6,199 bases of DNA from an uncultured Lachnospiraceae bacterium. Lineage in GTDB: Bacteria; Bacillota; Clostridia; Lachnospirales; Lachnospiraceae. Of the stretch, positions 1 through 4,939 are shown piece by piece. A program made the position numbers and the translations under genes. The stretch lies in assembly GCA_910585395.1 (NCBI GenBank), contig CAJUCK010000059.1, positions 11,377 to 17,575 on the forward strand, given 5' to 3'. Position 1 is the stretch's first letter. Each line of letters begins with the position of its first letter. The notes beneath the pieces are model-generated. The model was not told where the DNA came from. It saw nothing but the letters and a program-made list of their open reading frames with translations, and searched no databases.

Positions 1-269
1 GTGCGTTATCTGCAATTGTAATCATTCTGCCTTATATGAGCTCTGGATTTGTGCCCACAGAAACGCTTCCTCCAGTGATGAAGATTTTTGCCCAATATCA
101 GCCTATGACACCGATTATTGATACTATGCGAAATGCGCTGTCAGGCAAGCCGTTGAAAGGAGATGTATTTATAATTTCTTTCCTTTGGTGCATTGGACTA
201 TCCCTGAGCCTATATTTTGTGTCATCAGCGCTGTTTAAGAAAGTTTTAAAGAAGGCGCCGGGGACATAA
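1..269 (+). CDS. ABC-2 type transporter permease, C-terminal fragment (5' end outside window)
   Basis: The reading frame is open from base 3 to a TAA at 267-269, giving 88 residues with the N-terminus cut off by the window edge. It looks like the end of the membrane-spanning subunit of an ABC-2 family exporter (DrrB-like), which would pair with a separate ATPase subunit to move a drug, lipid or polysaccharide across the membrane. Support: a hydrophobic stretch ending in LPYMSSGFVPTETLPPVM, then an amphipathic segment with QPMTPIIDTMRNALSGKP, then a last membrane helix (about FIISFLWCIGLSLSLYFVSS) and a short basic tail (FKKVLKKAPGT). The pattern of FVP-x-E-x-(L/M)P followed by QP(M/V)TP and R-x-x-L-x-G is, from memory, typical of this permease C-terminus. 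The substrate cannot be told. The ATPase gene is presumably upstream, outside the window. Nothing suggests truncation other than the window edge. Confidence 0.82.
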   Translation, partial: ALSAIVIILPYMSSGFVPTETLPPVMKIFAQYQPMTPIIDTMRNALSGKPLKGDVFIISFLWCIGLSLSLYFVSSALFKKVLKKAPGT

Positions 270-307
270 TGGCGTTGATTATTTCAAATCATAATTAAGT
301 TTAAAGT

Positions 308-364
308 AAGACAGCAGTAAAATGGAAACGAAAATATCTTAAGCATCCATTTTGCTGCTGTTTT
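308..364 (+). terminator. Rho-independent terminator after the permease gene
   Basis: A 15-base arm at 312-326 (CAGCAGTAAAATGGA) pairs with 346-360 (TCCATTTTGCTGCTG), with a single G-T wobble and a 19-base loop. The stem can be extended by a few A-T/G-T pairs into 308-311 and 361-364. TTTT follows directly. It sits 39 bases after the permease stop, in the gap between convergent genes. On the - strand the tail is less T-rich (TCTTACTTTAA), so it may also stop trhA transcripts but less clearly. Confidence 0.8.
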
Positions 365-374
365 GACTGAAAAT

Positions 375-404
375 GACCTGATGGAGGTCTATTTATTTTG
401 TTTT
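375..404 (+). terminator. Second, weaker hairpin with U-rich tail
   Basis: GACCT (375-379) and AGGTC (385-389) form a perfect 5-bp stem with a 5-base loop, followed by TATTTATTTTGTTTT at 390-404. It lies 10 bases after the stronger terminator and 10 bases before the end of trhA, so the two hairpins could act as a tandem stop against read-through into trhA antisense. The stem is short, so it is a weak candidate taken alone. Confidence 0.45.
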
Positions 405-414
405 CAGATAAAGC

Positions 415-1080
415 TTATAATAATGGCATATTTGCCACAAAGCAGTACATCATAATAAAGTGGCAGACACTTCCGCCCATAACAAACAGATGAAAGATTT
501 CATGTGAGCCAAAATTTTTATGCCTGGAATTAAAGATTGGCAGTTTCAATGCATAAATTACGCCGCCTATGGTGTAAATAATTCCTCCTGCAAGCAGCCA
601 CATAAATGCCTGATGTGAGAGGGAATTCATAATCTGCGTAAAAGCAAGTACACATACCCAGCCCATGGCAATATATAATATGGAAGAAAACCATTTAGGG
701 CAGGTAATCCAGAAAGCCTTTACAAGGATGCCTGCAAGGGCAATGCCCCATACCAATGCCAGGAGGCTATAGCCCACTCTGCCGTTCAGTACAATTACGC
801 AGACGGGAGTATATGTTCCGGCGATTAATACAAAGATCATCATATGGTCGAGTTTCCGAAGCATACGGTTTGTTTTTTCAGATAAATCCAAGGCATGGTA
901 AGTGGCGCTGGCGCCATAGAGCAGAACCATACTCAGAATAAAAACTGTGAGCGATATTACATGAACCTTATCAGGGTTCAGGGAAGCACGAATCAGCAGA
1001 GGAGTTGCAGCAAATAAAGCCATCAGCATTCCGATAAAGTGCGTTATGGAACTTCCGGGGTCTTTCAATTTAAATTTCAT
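415..1080 (-). CDS. trhA: TrhA, PAQR / hemolysin III family membrane protein
   Basis: A 221-residue integral membrane protein of the hemolysin III / PAQR family, related to eukaryotic adiponectin and progestin receptors. Bacterial members (TrhA, YqfA, YplQ) are linked to membrane lipid homeostasis. Family hallmarks are present: N-terminal SSITHFIG (residues 10-17), SATYH with S58 and H62, then DH at 78-79 followed by IAGTYTP (86-92), and C-terminal HEIFH (H193, H197) with H207. In the wider CREST superfamily the S-x3-H, D and H-x3-H elements build a metal site of hydrolase type, and all are intact here. Length and about seven hydrophobic segments fit the family. The start at 1078-1080 is chosen because AAGGAGA lies 7 bases upstream and MKFKLKDP matches the family N-terminus. 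The frame is open 15 codons further up (to 1125), without a comparable site. The name hemolysin is historical, and haemolytic activity should not be assumed. Confidence 0.93.
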   Translation of the reverse strand: MKFKLKDPGSSITHFIGMLMALFAATPLLIRASLNPDKVHVISLTVFILSMVLLYGASATYHALDLSEKTNRMLRKLDHMMIFVLIAGTYTPVCVIVLNGRVGYSLLALVWGIALAGILVKAFWITCPKWFSSILYIAMGWVCVLAFTQIMNSLSHQAFMWLLAGGIIYTIGGVIYALKLPIFNSRHKNFGSHEIFHLFVMGGSVCHFIMMYCFVANMPLL

Positions 1081-1087
1081 GAAATCA

Positions 1088-1094
1088 TCTCCTT
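1088..1094 (-). promoter_or_regulatory. Ribosome binding site fixing the trhA start
   Basis: Read on the - strand this is AAGGAGA, 7 bases before the ATG at 1080-1078. It decides between that ATG and two upstream in-frame ATGs (1125 and 1113), neither of which has a purine-rich site at proper distance. Confidence 0.85.
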
Positions 1095-1153
1095 GTCTTA
1101 AAAAAGTCGTCATGTTACTTATCATTATATGTAAAGTTTTGAAAAATATTTTA

Positions 1154-1194
1154 TGTAGTATTAAAAACTATATAATTTATAAACAAATACTACA
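1154..1194. repeat. 9-bp perfect inverted repeat covering the trhA -10 and start region
   Basis: TGTAGTATT (1154-1162) is the exact reverse complement of AATACTACA (1186-1194), with 23 bases between. One arm covers the predicted trhA -10 and the other lies just past the predicted start point. It could be a paired operator or, in the trhA transcript, only partly a hairpin, because one arm lies upstream of the predicted start. Confidence 0.45.
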
Positions 1195-1215
1195 CCAATT
1201 AGAGTGTAAAGTCAA
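1187..1215 (-). promoter_or_regulatory. Predicted trhA promoter
   Basis: On the - strand, TTGACT (1215-1210) is followed by exactly 17 bases and then TAGTAT (1192-1187): 5/6 and 4/6 matches to the housekeeping sigma consensus. Transcription would begin near 1180, giving a leader of about 100 bases before trhA. The long leader and the moderate -10 leave some doubt. Confidence 0.6.
1191..1208. repeat. Operator-like inverted repeat TACAC-N8-GTGTA in the trhA promoter spacer
   Basis: TACAC at 1191-1195 and GTGTA at 1204-1208 form a perfect 5-bp dyad with an 8-base spacer. It fills the space between the predicted -35 and -10 of trhA, where a bound repressor would block RNA polymerase. The size and shape suit a homodimeric regulator, but no regulator gene is in the window and chance is possible in an AT-rich region. 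Confidence 0.4.
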
Positions 1216-1246
1216 TAACTTTTAAAATATTTATATGTTATACGTT

Positions 1247-1336
1247 TGGCAAGTTAAAAAGACGGGCAGACTGATAATACTGGAATAACGGCGTTTTTGG
1301 CATGCCAGTTCAAATACTAATTCACCAGTAATGCCA
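1247..1336. repeat. Cluster of TGGCA / TGCCA sites upstream of the rpsL promoter
   Basis: TGGCA occurs at 1247-1251 and 1298-1302, and TGCCA at 1303-1307 and 1332-1336. The middle two abut to make the 10-bp perfect palindrome TGGCATGCCA (1298-1307). ATGCCAG is directly repeated at 1302-1308 and 1331-1337. TACTGG (1278-1283) is complementary to CCAGTA (1325-1330). The cluster ends about 35 bases before the rpsL -35. Function is unknown. A protein-binding region or a remnant of a lost transcription unit are both possible. Confidence 0.35.
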
Positions 1337-1370
1337 GACCGCGTATTAATGAAGAAATTAGAAAAAGTTC

Positions 1371-1399
1371 TTGACAGACTGATTTTATCTTTATATAAT
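1371..1399 (+). promoter_or_regulatory. Exact-consensus promoter of the str operon
   Basis: TTGACA (1371-1376), 17 bases, TATAAT (1394-1399): a perfect match to the sigma-A consensus in both hexamers and spacing. The A-rich stretch at about 1349-1368 could serve as an UP element. Transcription should start near 1405-1406, leaving a leader of about 45 bases. A small hairpin (TGCAT at 1409-1413, ATGCA at 1419-1423) lies near the 5' end of that leader. Such strength fits genes needed in proportion to ribosomes. Confidence 0.92.
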
Positions 1400-1450
1400 A
1401 ATTTAGCGTGCATGAAAAATGCATATATAATATTACAGGAGGTGAAAAGA

Positions 1451-1873
1451 ATGCCAACATTTAACCAGTTAGTAAGAAAAGGAAGACAGACATCAGAGAA
1501 GAAATCTACTGCACCGGCTTTGCAGAAAGGATATAATTCCCTTAAGAAACGCCCGACAGATCTCTCTGCTCCTCAGAAGAGAGGTGTTTGTACTGCAGTT
1601 AAAACTGCTACTCCTAAGAAACCTAACTCTGCTCTTCGTAAGATCGCCAGAGTACGTCTTTCTAACGGAATTGAAGTGACAAGCTATATTCCAGGTGAAG
1701 GTCATAACTTGCAGGAACATAGTGTTGTTCTGATCCGTGGCGGAAGAGTAAAAGACTTACCAGGTACCAGATACCATATCATTCGTGGAACCTTAGATAC
1801 CGCAGGTGTTGCAAACAGACGCCAGGCTCGTTCCAAATATGGTGCAAAGAGACCAAAAGACGCTAAAAAATAA
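1451..1873 (+). CDS. rpsL: 30S ribosomal protein S12
   Basis: A 140-residue S12, located at the decoding centre of the 30S subunit, where it helps to monitor codon-anticodon pairing. It begins MPTFNQLVRKG and carries PQKRGVCT (41-48), TPKKPNSALRK (54-64), GEGHNLQEHSVVLIRGGRVKDLPG (82-105, quoted in outline only: GEGHNLQEH, then RGGRVKDLPG) and the end motif ARSKYG. The segment around KGYNSLKKRPTDLS (26-39) is the Firmicute-type insertion that makes it longer than the 124-residue E. coli protein. K56 and K101, the positions where streptomycin resistance changes usually arise, are both wild type. D102 is the equivalent of the aspartate methylthiolated by RimO in E. coli. The ATG at 1451 has AGGAGGTG at 1437-1444, 6 bases away. 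The frame is open 40 codons further upstream, but that part includes the promoter and does not resemble S12. First gene of the operon. Confidence 0.99.
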   Translation: MPTFNQLVRKGRQTSEKKSTAPALQKGYNSLKKRPTDLSAPQKRGVCTAVKTATPKKPNSALRKIARVRLSNGIEVTSYIPGEGHNLQEHSVVLIRGGRVKDLPGTRYHIIRGTLDTAGVANRRQARSKYGAKRPKDAKK

Positions 1874-1883
1874 AGTTTAGCGC

Positions 1884-2076
1884 ACCAATAGTATCACAGC
1901 AGGTGTGAGGTATCGTTGGGCAGAGTCCTGATAGATACAGGCTACTATAGGTTTAGTGTTGGAAAGCGCGCAGGCGTACATTCTTTTTTAGATAAATTTC
2001 CGCACGAATACACAGATAGTTAGTTGGAGATGCAGTCAGAAGGCTGATATCCCGGCCGCAGAATAATGTGGCTGAC
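1884..2076 (+). other. Predicted structured RNA in the rpsL-rpsG spacer
   Basis: The 265-base gap 1874-2138 has no gene but folds on paper into three successive domains. Domain 1 is a three-way junction: outer stem 1884-1893 with 1943-1952 (nine pairs, one A-A mismatch), hairpin TCACA-GCAGG-TGTGA at 1894-1908 stacked directly on it, and an arm closed by GTATC (1910-1914) with GATAC (1934-1938). Domain 2 is stem 1956-1965 with 1997-2005 (nine pairs, one bulge), enclosing a small GCGC/GCGT hairpin and a T-rich run (1981-1989). Domain 3 is an 8-bp hairpin, 2053-2060 with 2067-2074, loop GAATAA. GTCAG (2035-2039) can pair with CTGAT (2044-2048) or instead with CTGAC (2072-2076), the latter in competition with domain 3. 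In E. coli, S7 represses the str operon by binding the rpsL-rpsG spacer. A similar role here is inferred from position and structure only. I know of no named RNA family that it matches. Confidence 0.5.
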
Positions 2077-2123
2077 ACATGTGAGTACCGTTGAATTAAT
2101 CGAAAAATCAAAAAGGAATGATT

Positions 2124-2131
2124 AAGGAGGG
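2124..2131 (+). promoter_or_regulatory. Ribosome binding site fixing the GTG start of rpsG
   Basis: AAGGAGGG lies 7 bases before the GTG at 2139. It overlaps the in-frame ATG at 2118, whose first codons would contain the site itself, so that ATG is not the start. The first two bases of the site can pair within TTAATC (2096-2101) with GATTAA (2120-2125), a possible weak brake on translation. Confidence 0.88.
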
Positions 2132-2138
2132 AAGCGAC

Positions 2139-2609
2139 GTGCCACGTAAAGGACATACTCAGAAAAGAGACGTATTAGCAGATCCGCTGTACAATAATAA
2201 AGTGGTTACCAAGCTTATCAATAACATTATGTTAGATGGTAAGAAGGGAATTGCTCAGAAAATTGTATACGGAGCATTTAACAGAGTTGCAGAAAAGACC
2301 GATAAGCCGGCAATTGAAGTGTTTGAAGAGGCTATGAATAACGTAATGCCAGTATTAGAGGTAAAGGCAAGACGTATCGGTGGTGCAACATATCAGGTGC
2401 CAATCGAAGTAAGACCAGACAGACGTCAGGCGCTGGCTCTTCGCTGGCTGACTCTGTACTCCCGCAAGAGAGGCGAGAAGACCATGGAAGAGAGACTGGC
2501 AAACGAAATCATGGATGCGGCAAACAATACAGGCGCATCTGTAAAGAAGAAAGAAGATATGCATAAGATGGCAGAAGCAAATAAGGCTTTCGCACATTAT
2601 AGATTCTAG
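2139..2609 (+). CDS. rpsG: 30S ribosomal protein S7
   Basis: A 156-residue S7, the primary binding protein that starts assembly of the 30S head on the 3' major domain of 16S rRNA and sits near the E-site tRNA. It begins MPRKGHTQKRDVL, the basic RNA-binding arm, and has the conserved LYNNKVVTKLINNIMLDGKK segment (17-36). The beta-hairpin region around VLEVKARRIGG and ATYQVPIEVR (72-92) and the ALRWL motif (100-104) follow, and the end is HYRF. Length equals that of the B. subtilis protein. Translation starts at GTG (2139), supported by AAGGAGGG and by the family N-terminus. In E. coli S7 is the autoregulator of this operon. The unusually structured spacer just upstream makes it a plausible regulator here too. 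265 bases separate it from rpsL. Confidence 0.99.
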   Translation: MPRKGHTQKRDVLADPLYNNKVVTKLINNIMLDGKKGIAQKIVYGAFNRVAEKTDKPAIEVFEEAMNNVMPVLEVKARRIGGATYQVPIEVRPDRRQALALRWLTLYSRKRGEKTMEERLANEIMDAANNTGASVKKKEDMHKMAEANKAFAHYRF

Positions 2610-2614
2610 AAAAC

Positions 2615-2727
2615 TATAACAGGCATAAGCCTTTATATTCTCTGCTCCTTAAGGAAAGAATCAATCTGCCTTTTTGGCAATTTGAAATTGGTGTTACACA
2701 GGCGCAGATGAGCGTTTGATGTGCCTG
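2615..2727 (+). other. Hairpins in the rpsG-fusA spacer
   Basis: The 168-base spacer 2610-2777 has no gene. It holds four candidate hairpins: TATAA-AGGC (2615-2624, one bulged C) with GCCT-TTATA (2629-2637), loop ATAA; ATTCT (2637-2641) with AGAAT (2657-2661) enclosing TCC/GGA; TGCC (2667-2670) with GGCA (2676-2679), loop of five T; and CAGGCGC (2699-2705) with GTGCCTG (2721-2727), 7 bp with one wobble and a 15-base loop. None has the strong-stem-plus-U-run form of a terminator. They may protect or process the message. Only the first and last are strong enough to be worth testing. Confidence 0.35.
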
Positions 2728-2763
2728 GGAGTAAGAGAAAAAATGTTTTTGCTATATAAATTT

Positions 2764-2770
2764 AGGAGGA
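2764..2770 (+). promoter_or_regulatory. Ribosome binding site fixing the TTG start of fusA
   Basis: AGGAGGA ends 7 bases before TTG at 2778. It supports the rare start codon, as no ATG or GTG occurs in a suitable place in this frame. The site lies in the loop of a possible weak hairpin (GTTTTT at 2745-2750 with AAAAAC at 2771-2776). Confidence 0.88.
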
Positions 2771-2777
2771 AAAAACC

Positions 2778-4892
2778 TTGGCTGGAAGAGAATATCCATT
2801 AGAGAGAACCAGAAACATAGGTATTATGGCTCATATTGATGCTGGTAAAACCACATTGACTGAGCGAATTCTTTATTATACCGGTGTTAATTATAAAATT
2901 GGTGATACTCATGAAGGTACTGCTACCATGGACTGGATGGAACAGGAGCAGGAAAGAGGTATCACGATTACTTCAGCCGCTACAACCTGTCACTGGACAG
3001 AGCAGGAGAACTGCAAGCCAAAGGCTGGCGCTCTGGAACATCGTATCAATATTATTGATACTCCGGGACACGTTGACTTTACTGTTGAGGTTGAGCGTTC
3101 GCTCCGTGTATTGGACGGCGCTGTGGGCGTCTTCTGTGCAAAGGGCGGAGTAGAGCCTCAGTCTGAAAATGTATGGCGTCAGGCTGATACCTATAACGTA
3201 CCCAGAATGGCATTTATTAATAAGATGGACATTTTGGGAGCAAATTTTTACGGCGCAGTAGACCAGATTAAAACACGTTTAGGTAAAAATGCTATTATTC
3301 TTCAGCTGCCTATCGGCAAAGAAGATGATTTTAAAGGAATTATTGATTTGCTTGAAATGAAAGCTTATATCTACAATGATGATAAGGGCGATGACATTTC
3401 TATTACCGATATTCCGGATGATATGAAGGATGATGCAGAATTGTATCGTTCTGAATTAGTAGAAAAGATTTGTGAACTAGATGATGATCTGATGATGGAG
3501 TTCCTCGAGGACAAAGAACCTTCTGTGGAAGCACTGAAGGCAGCTCTGAGAAAAGGAACTTGTGAGTGTACGGCAGTTCCGGTTTGCTGTGGTTCTGCTT
3601 ACCGCAACAAGGGTGTTCAGAAATTGCTGGATGCAATCTTGGACTATATGCCAGCTCCTACCGATATCCCTGCTATTAAAGGTATGGATCTGGATGGAAA
3701 TGAGACAGAAAGACATTCTGCTGACGATGAGCCTTTCTCTGCACTGGCATTTAAGATTATGACAGATCCCTTTGTTGGAAAACTGGCATTCTTCCGTGTG
3801 TATTCTGGTACAATGAATTCTGGTTCTTATGTATTAAATGCTACAAAAGGGAAGAAAGAACGTGTAGGACGTATCTTACAGATGCATGCAAATAAGAGGG
3901 CGGAGCTTGATAAAGTTTATTCCGGTGATATTGCGGCAGCAGTTGGTTTCAAGTTTACCAGTACAGGTGATACTATCTGTGATGAACAGCATCCTGTAAT
4001 CCTGGAATCCATGGAATTCCCAGAGCCAGTTATCGAACTTGCTATTGAGCCCAAGACCAAAGCCGGACAGGGCAAGATGGGTGAAGCTCTTGCAAAACTT
4101 GCAGAGGAAGATCCAACCTTCCGGGCACACACAAATACAGAAACAGGTCAGACTATTATCGCAGGTATGGGTGAGCTGCATTTGGAGATCATCGTTGACC
4201 GTCTGCTTCGTGAGTTCAAGGTAGAGGCGAATGTCGGAGCACCTCAGGTAGCCTATAAAGAGACATTTACCAAACCAATTGATCAGGAATACAAATATGC
4301 AAAACAGTCTGGCGGACGCGGACAGTACGGACATTGTAAAGTTCGTTTTGAGCCTATGGATGCTAATGGAGAAGAATTATTTAAATTTGACTCTGAGGTC
4401 GTGGGCGGTGCAATTCCCAAAGAATATATCCCAGCTGTAGGCGAAGGTATCGAGGAAGCTACCAAGGCTGGTATTCTTGCAGGATTCCCTGTTGTAGGCG
4501 TACACGCTACTGTATACGATGGTTCTTACCATGAAGTGGATTCTTCGGAAATGGCATTCCATATTGCTGGTTCCATGGCATTTAAGGAAGCGATGAAGAA
4601 GGCTACGCCAGTATTGTTAGAGCCGATTATGAAAGTAGAAGTAACAATGCCGGAAGAATATATGGGAGATGTTATCGGTGACATCAATTCCCGCCGTGGA
4701 CGTATTGAAGGTATGGATGACCTTGGCGGCGGCAAAATTGTACGTGCATTTGTACCACTTGCTGAAATGTTTGGTTATTCTACGGACCTTCGTTCTAAGA
4801 CACAGGGACGTGGAAATTATTCTATGTTCTTTGAAAAATATGAGCAGGTTCCAAAGTCTGTTCAGGAGAAAGTTATTTCTGCAAAAGCATAG
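2778..4892 (+). CDS. fusA: Elongation factor G
   Basis: A 704-residue translational GTPase that drives translocation of tRNA and mRNA after peptide transfer and, with RRF, splits spent ribosomes. G motifs: AHIDAGKTT (18-26), RGITI (60-64), DTPGH (94-98) with catalytic-site H98, NKMD (148-151) and GSA (272-274). Domain II contains PFVGKLAFFRVYSGT (331-345), domain III TGQTIIAGMGELHLEI (456-471). Domain IV has GGRGQYGH (512-519) and the tip loop YHEVDSS (584-590) with H585, the residue that reaches the decoding centre. Domain V covers about 614-690. The start is TTG at 2778, fixed by AGGAGGA and by the family start MAGREYPLERTRNIGI. The loop between W73 and R89, just before G3, is longer than in B. 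subtilis as I remember it. Nothing is missing. The overall match is to the housekeeping EF-G, not a TetM-like protection protein. Confidence 0.98.
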   Translation: MAGREYPLERTRNIGIMAHIDAGKTTLTERILYYTGVNYKIGDTHEGTATMDWMEQEQERGITITSAATTCHWTEQENCKPKAGALEHRINIIDTPGHVDFTVEVERSLRVLDGAVGVFCAKGGVEPQSENVWRQADTYNVPRMAFINKMDILGANFYGAVDQIKTRLGKNAIILQLPIGKEDDFKGIIDLLEMKAYIYNDDKGDDISITDIPDDMKDDAELYRSELVEKICELDDDLMMEFLEDKEPSVEALKAALRKGTCECTAVPVCCGSAYRNKGVQKLLDAILDYMPAPTDIPAIKGMDLDGNETERHSADDEPFSALAFKIMTDPFVGKLAFFRVYSGTMNSGSYVLNATKGKKERVGRILQMHANKRAELDKVYSGDIAAAVGFKFTSTGDTICDEQHPVILESMEFPEPVIELAIEPKTKAGQGKMGEALAKLAEEDPTFRAHTNTETGQTIIAGMGELHLEIIVDRLLREFKVEANVGAPQVAYKETFTKPIDQEYKYAKQSGGRGQYGHCKVRFEPMDANGEELFKFDSEVVGGAIPKEYIPAVGEGIEEATKAGILAGFPVVGVHATVYDGSYHEVDSSEMAFHIAGSMAFKEAMKKATPVLLEPIMKVEVTMPEEYMGDVIGDINSRRGRIEGMDDLGGGKIVRAFVPLAEMFGYSTDLRSKTQGRGNYSMFFEKYEQVPKSVQEKVISAKA

Positions 4893-4910
4893 GGAAAGTA
4901 AAGAAAACAC

Positions 4911-4939
4911 TTGAAAATCCAATGATTATCGAATATAAT
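4911..4939 (+). promoter_or_regulatory. Predicted internal promoter for tuf
   Basis: TTGAAA (4911-4916), 17 bases, TATAAT (4934-4939): 5/6 and 6/6 matches with ideal spacing, beginning 18 bases after the fusA stop. Start of transcription would fall near 4946, leaving a leader of about 60 bases. A separate promoter would explain how EF-Tu is made in several-fold excess over EF-G and ribosomes. Confidence 0.78.

Larger units (their letters stand above)
1081..1450. other. Divergent intergenic region between trhA and rpsL
   Basis: These 370 bases contain no convincing gene. Open frames on both strands are short and lack ribosome binding sites. From left to right they hold the trhA ribosome binding site, an AT-rich leader (about 1125-1185), the trhA promoter with two overlapping inverted repeats (1154-1215), an AT-rich stretch (1216-1243), a set of TGGCA/TGCCA repeats (1247-1336), an A-rich block (about 1349-1368), the rpsL promoter and the rpsL leader. 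A possible second -10 for trhA (TATAAT on the - strand at 1129-1124) has no matching -35. Confidence 0.75.

Noticed and set aside
1081..1125. Longer trhA start 15 codons upstream
   Set aside because: No ribosome binding site lies before that ATG, whereas AAGGAGA lies 7 bases before the ATG at 1080-1078 and the family N-terminus begins there.
1231..1413. 60-codon open frame on the - strand upstream of rpsL
   Set aside because: It spans the rpsL promoter and lacks a ribosome binding site or promoter of its own.
1331..1450. In-frame N-terminal extension of 40 codons on rpsL
   Set aside because: It contains the rpsL promoter, lacks a ribosome binding site at 1331 and does not resemble S12. ATG at 1451 has an ideal AGGAGGTG.
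2076..2083. Palindrome CACATGTG before rpsG as a protein-binding site
   Set aside because: It is only 8 bp, in a transcribed spacer with no promoter, so chance is the simplest explanation.
1953..2156. 67-codon open frame antisense to the rpsL-rpsG spacer
   Set aside because: It has no ribosome binding site and no recognisable protein features, and it runs through the predicted RNA structure.
2708..2719. Mini-ORF ATGAGCGTTTGA as a leader peptide of fusA
   Set aside because: It encodes three residues and has no ribosome binding site, and it lies mostly within the loop of a hairpin.
2753..2758. TATATA as a -10 for a fusA promoter
   Set aside because: No acceptable -35 lies 16-18 bases upstream (AGTAAG at 2730-2735), and the AT-rich run is expected before a ribosome binding site.
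2778..4892. Ribosomal protection protein (TetM-like) instead of EF-G
   Set aside because: Operon position, the domain IV motifs (GGRGQYGH, YHEVDSS) and the length of 704 residues all indicate housekeeping EF-G.
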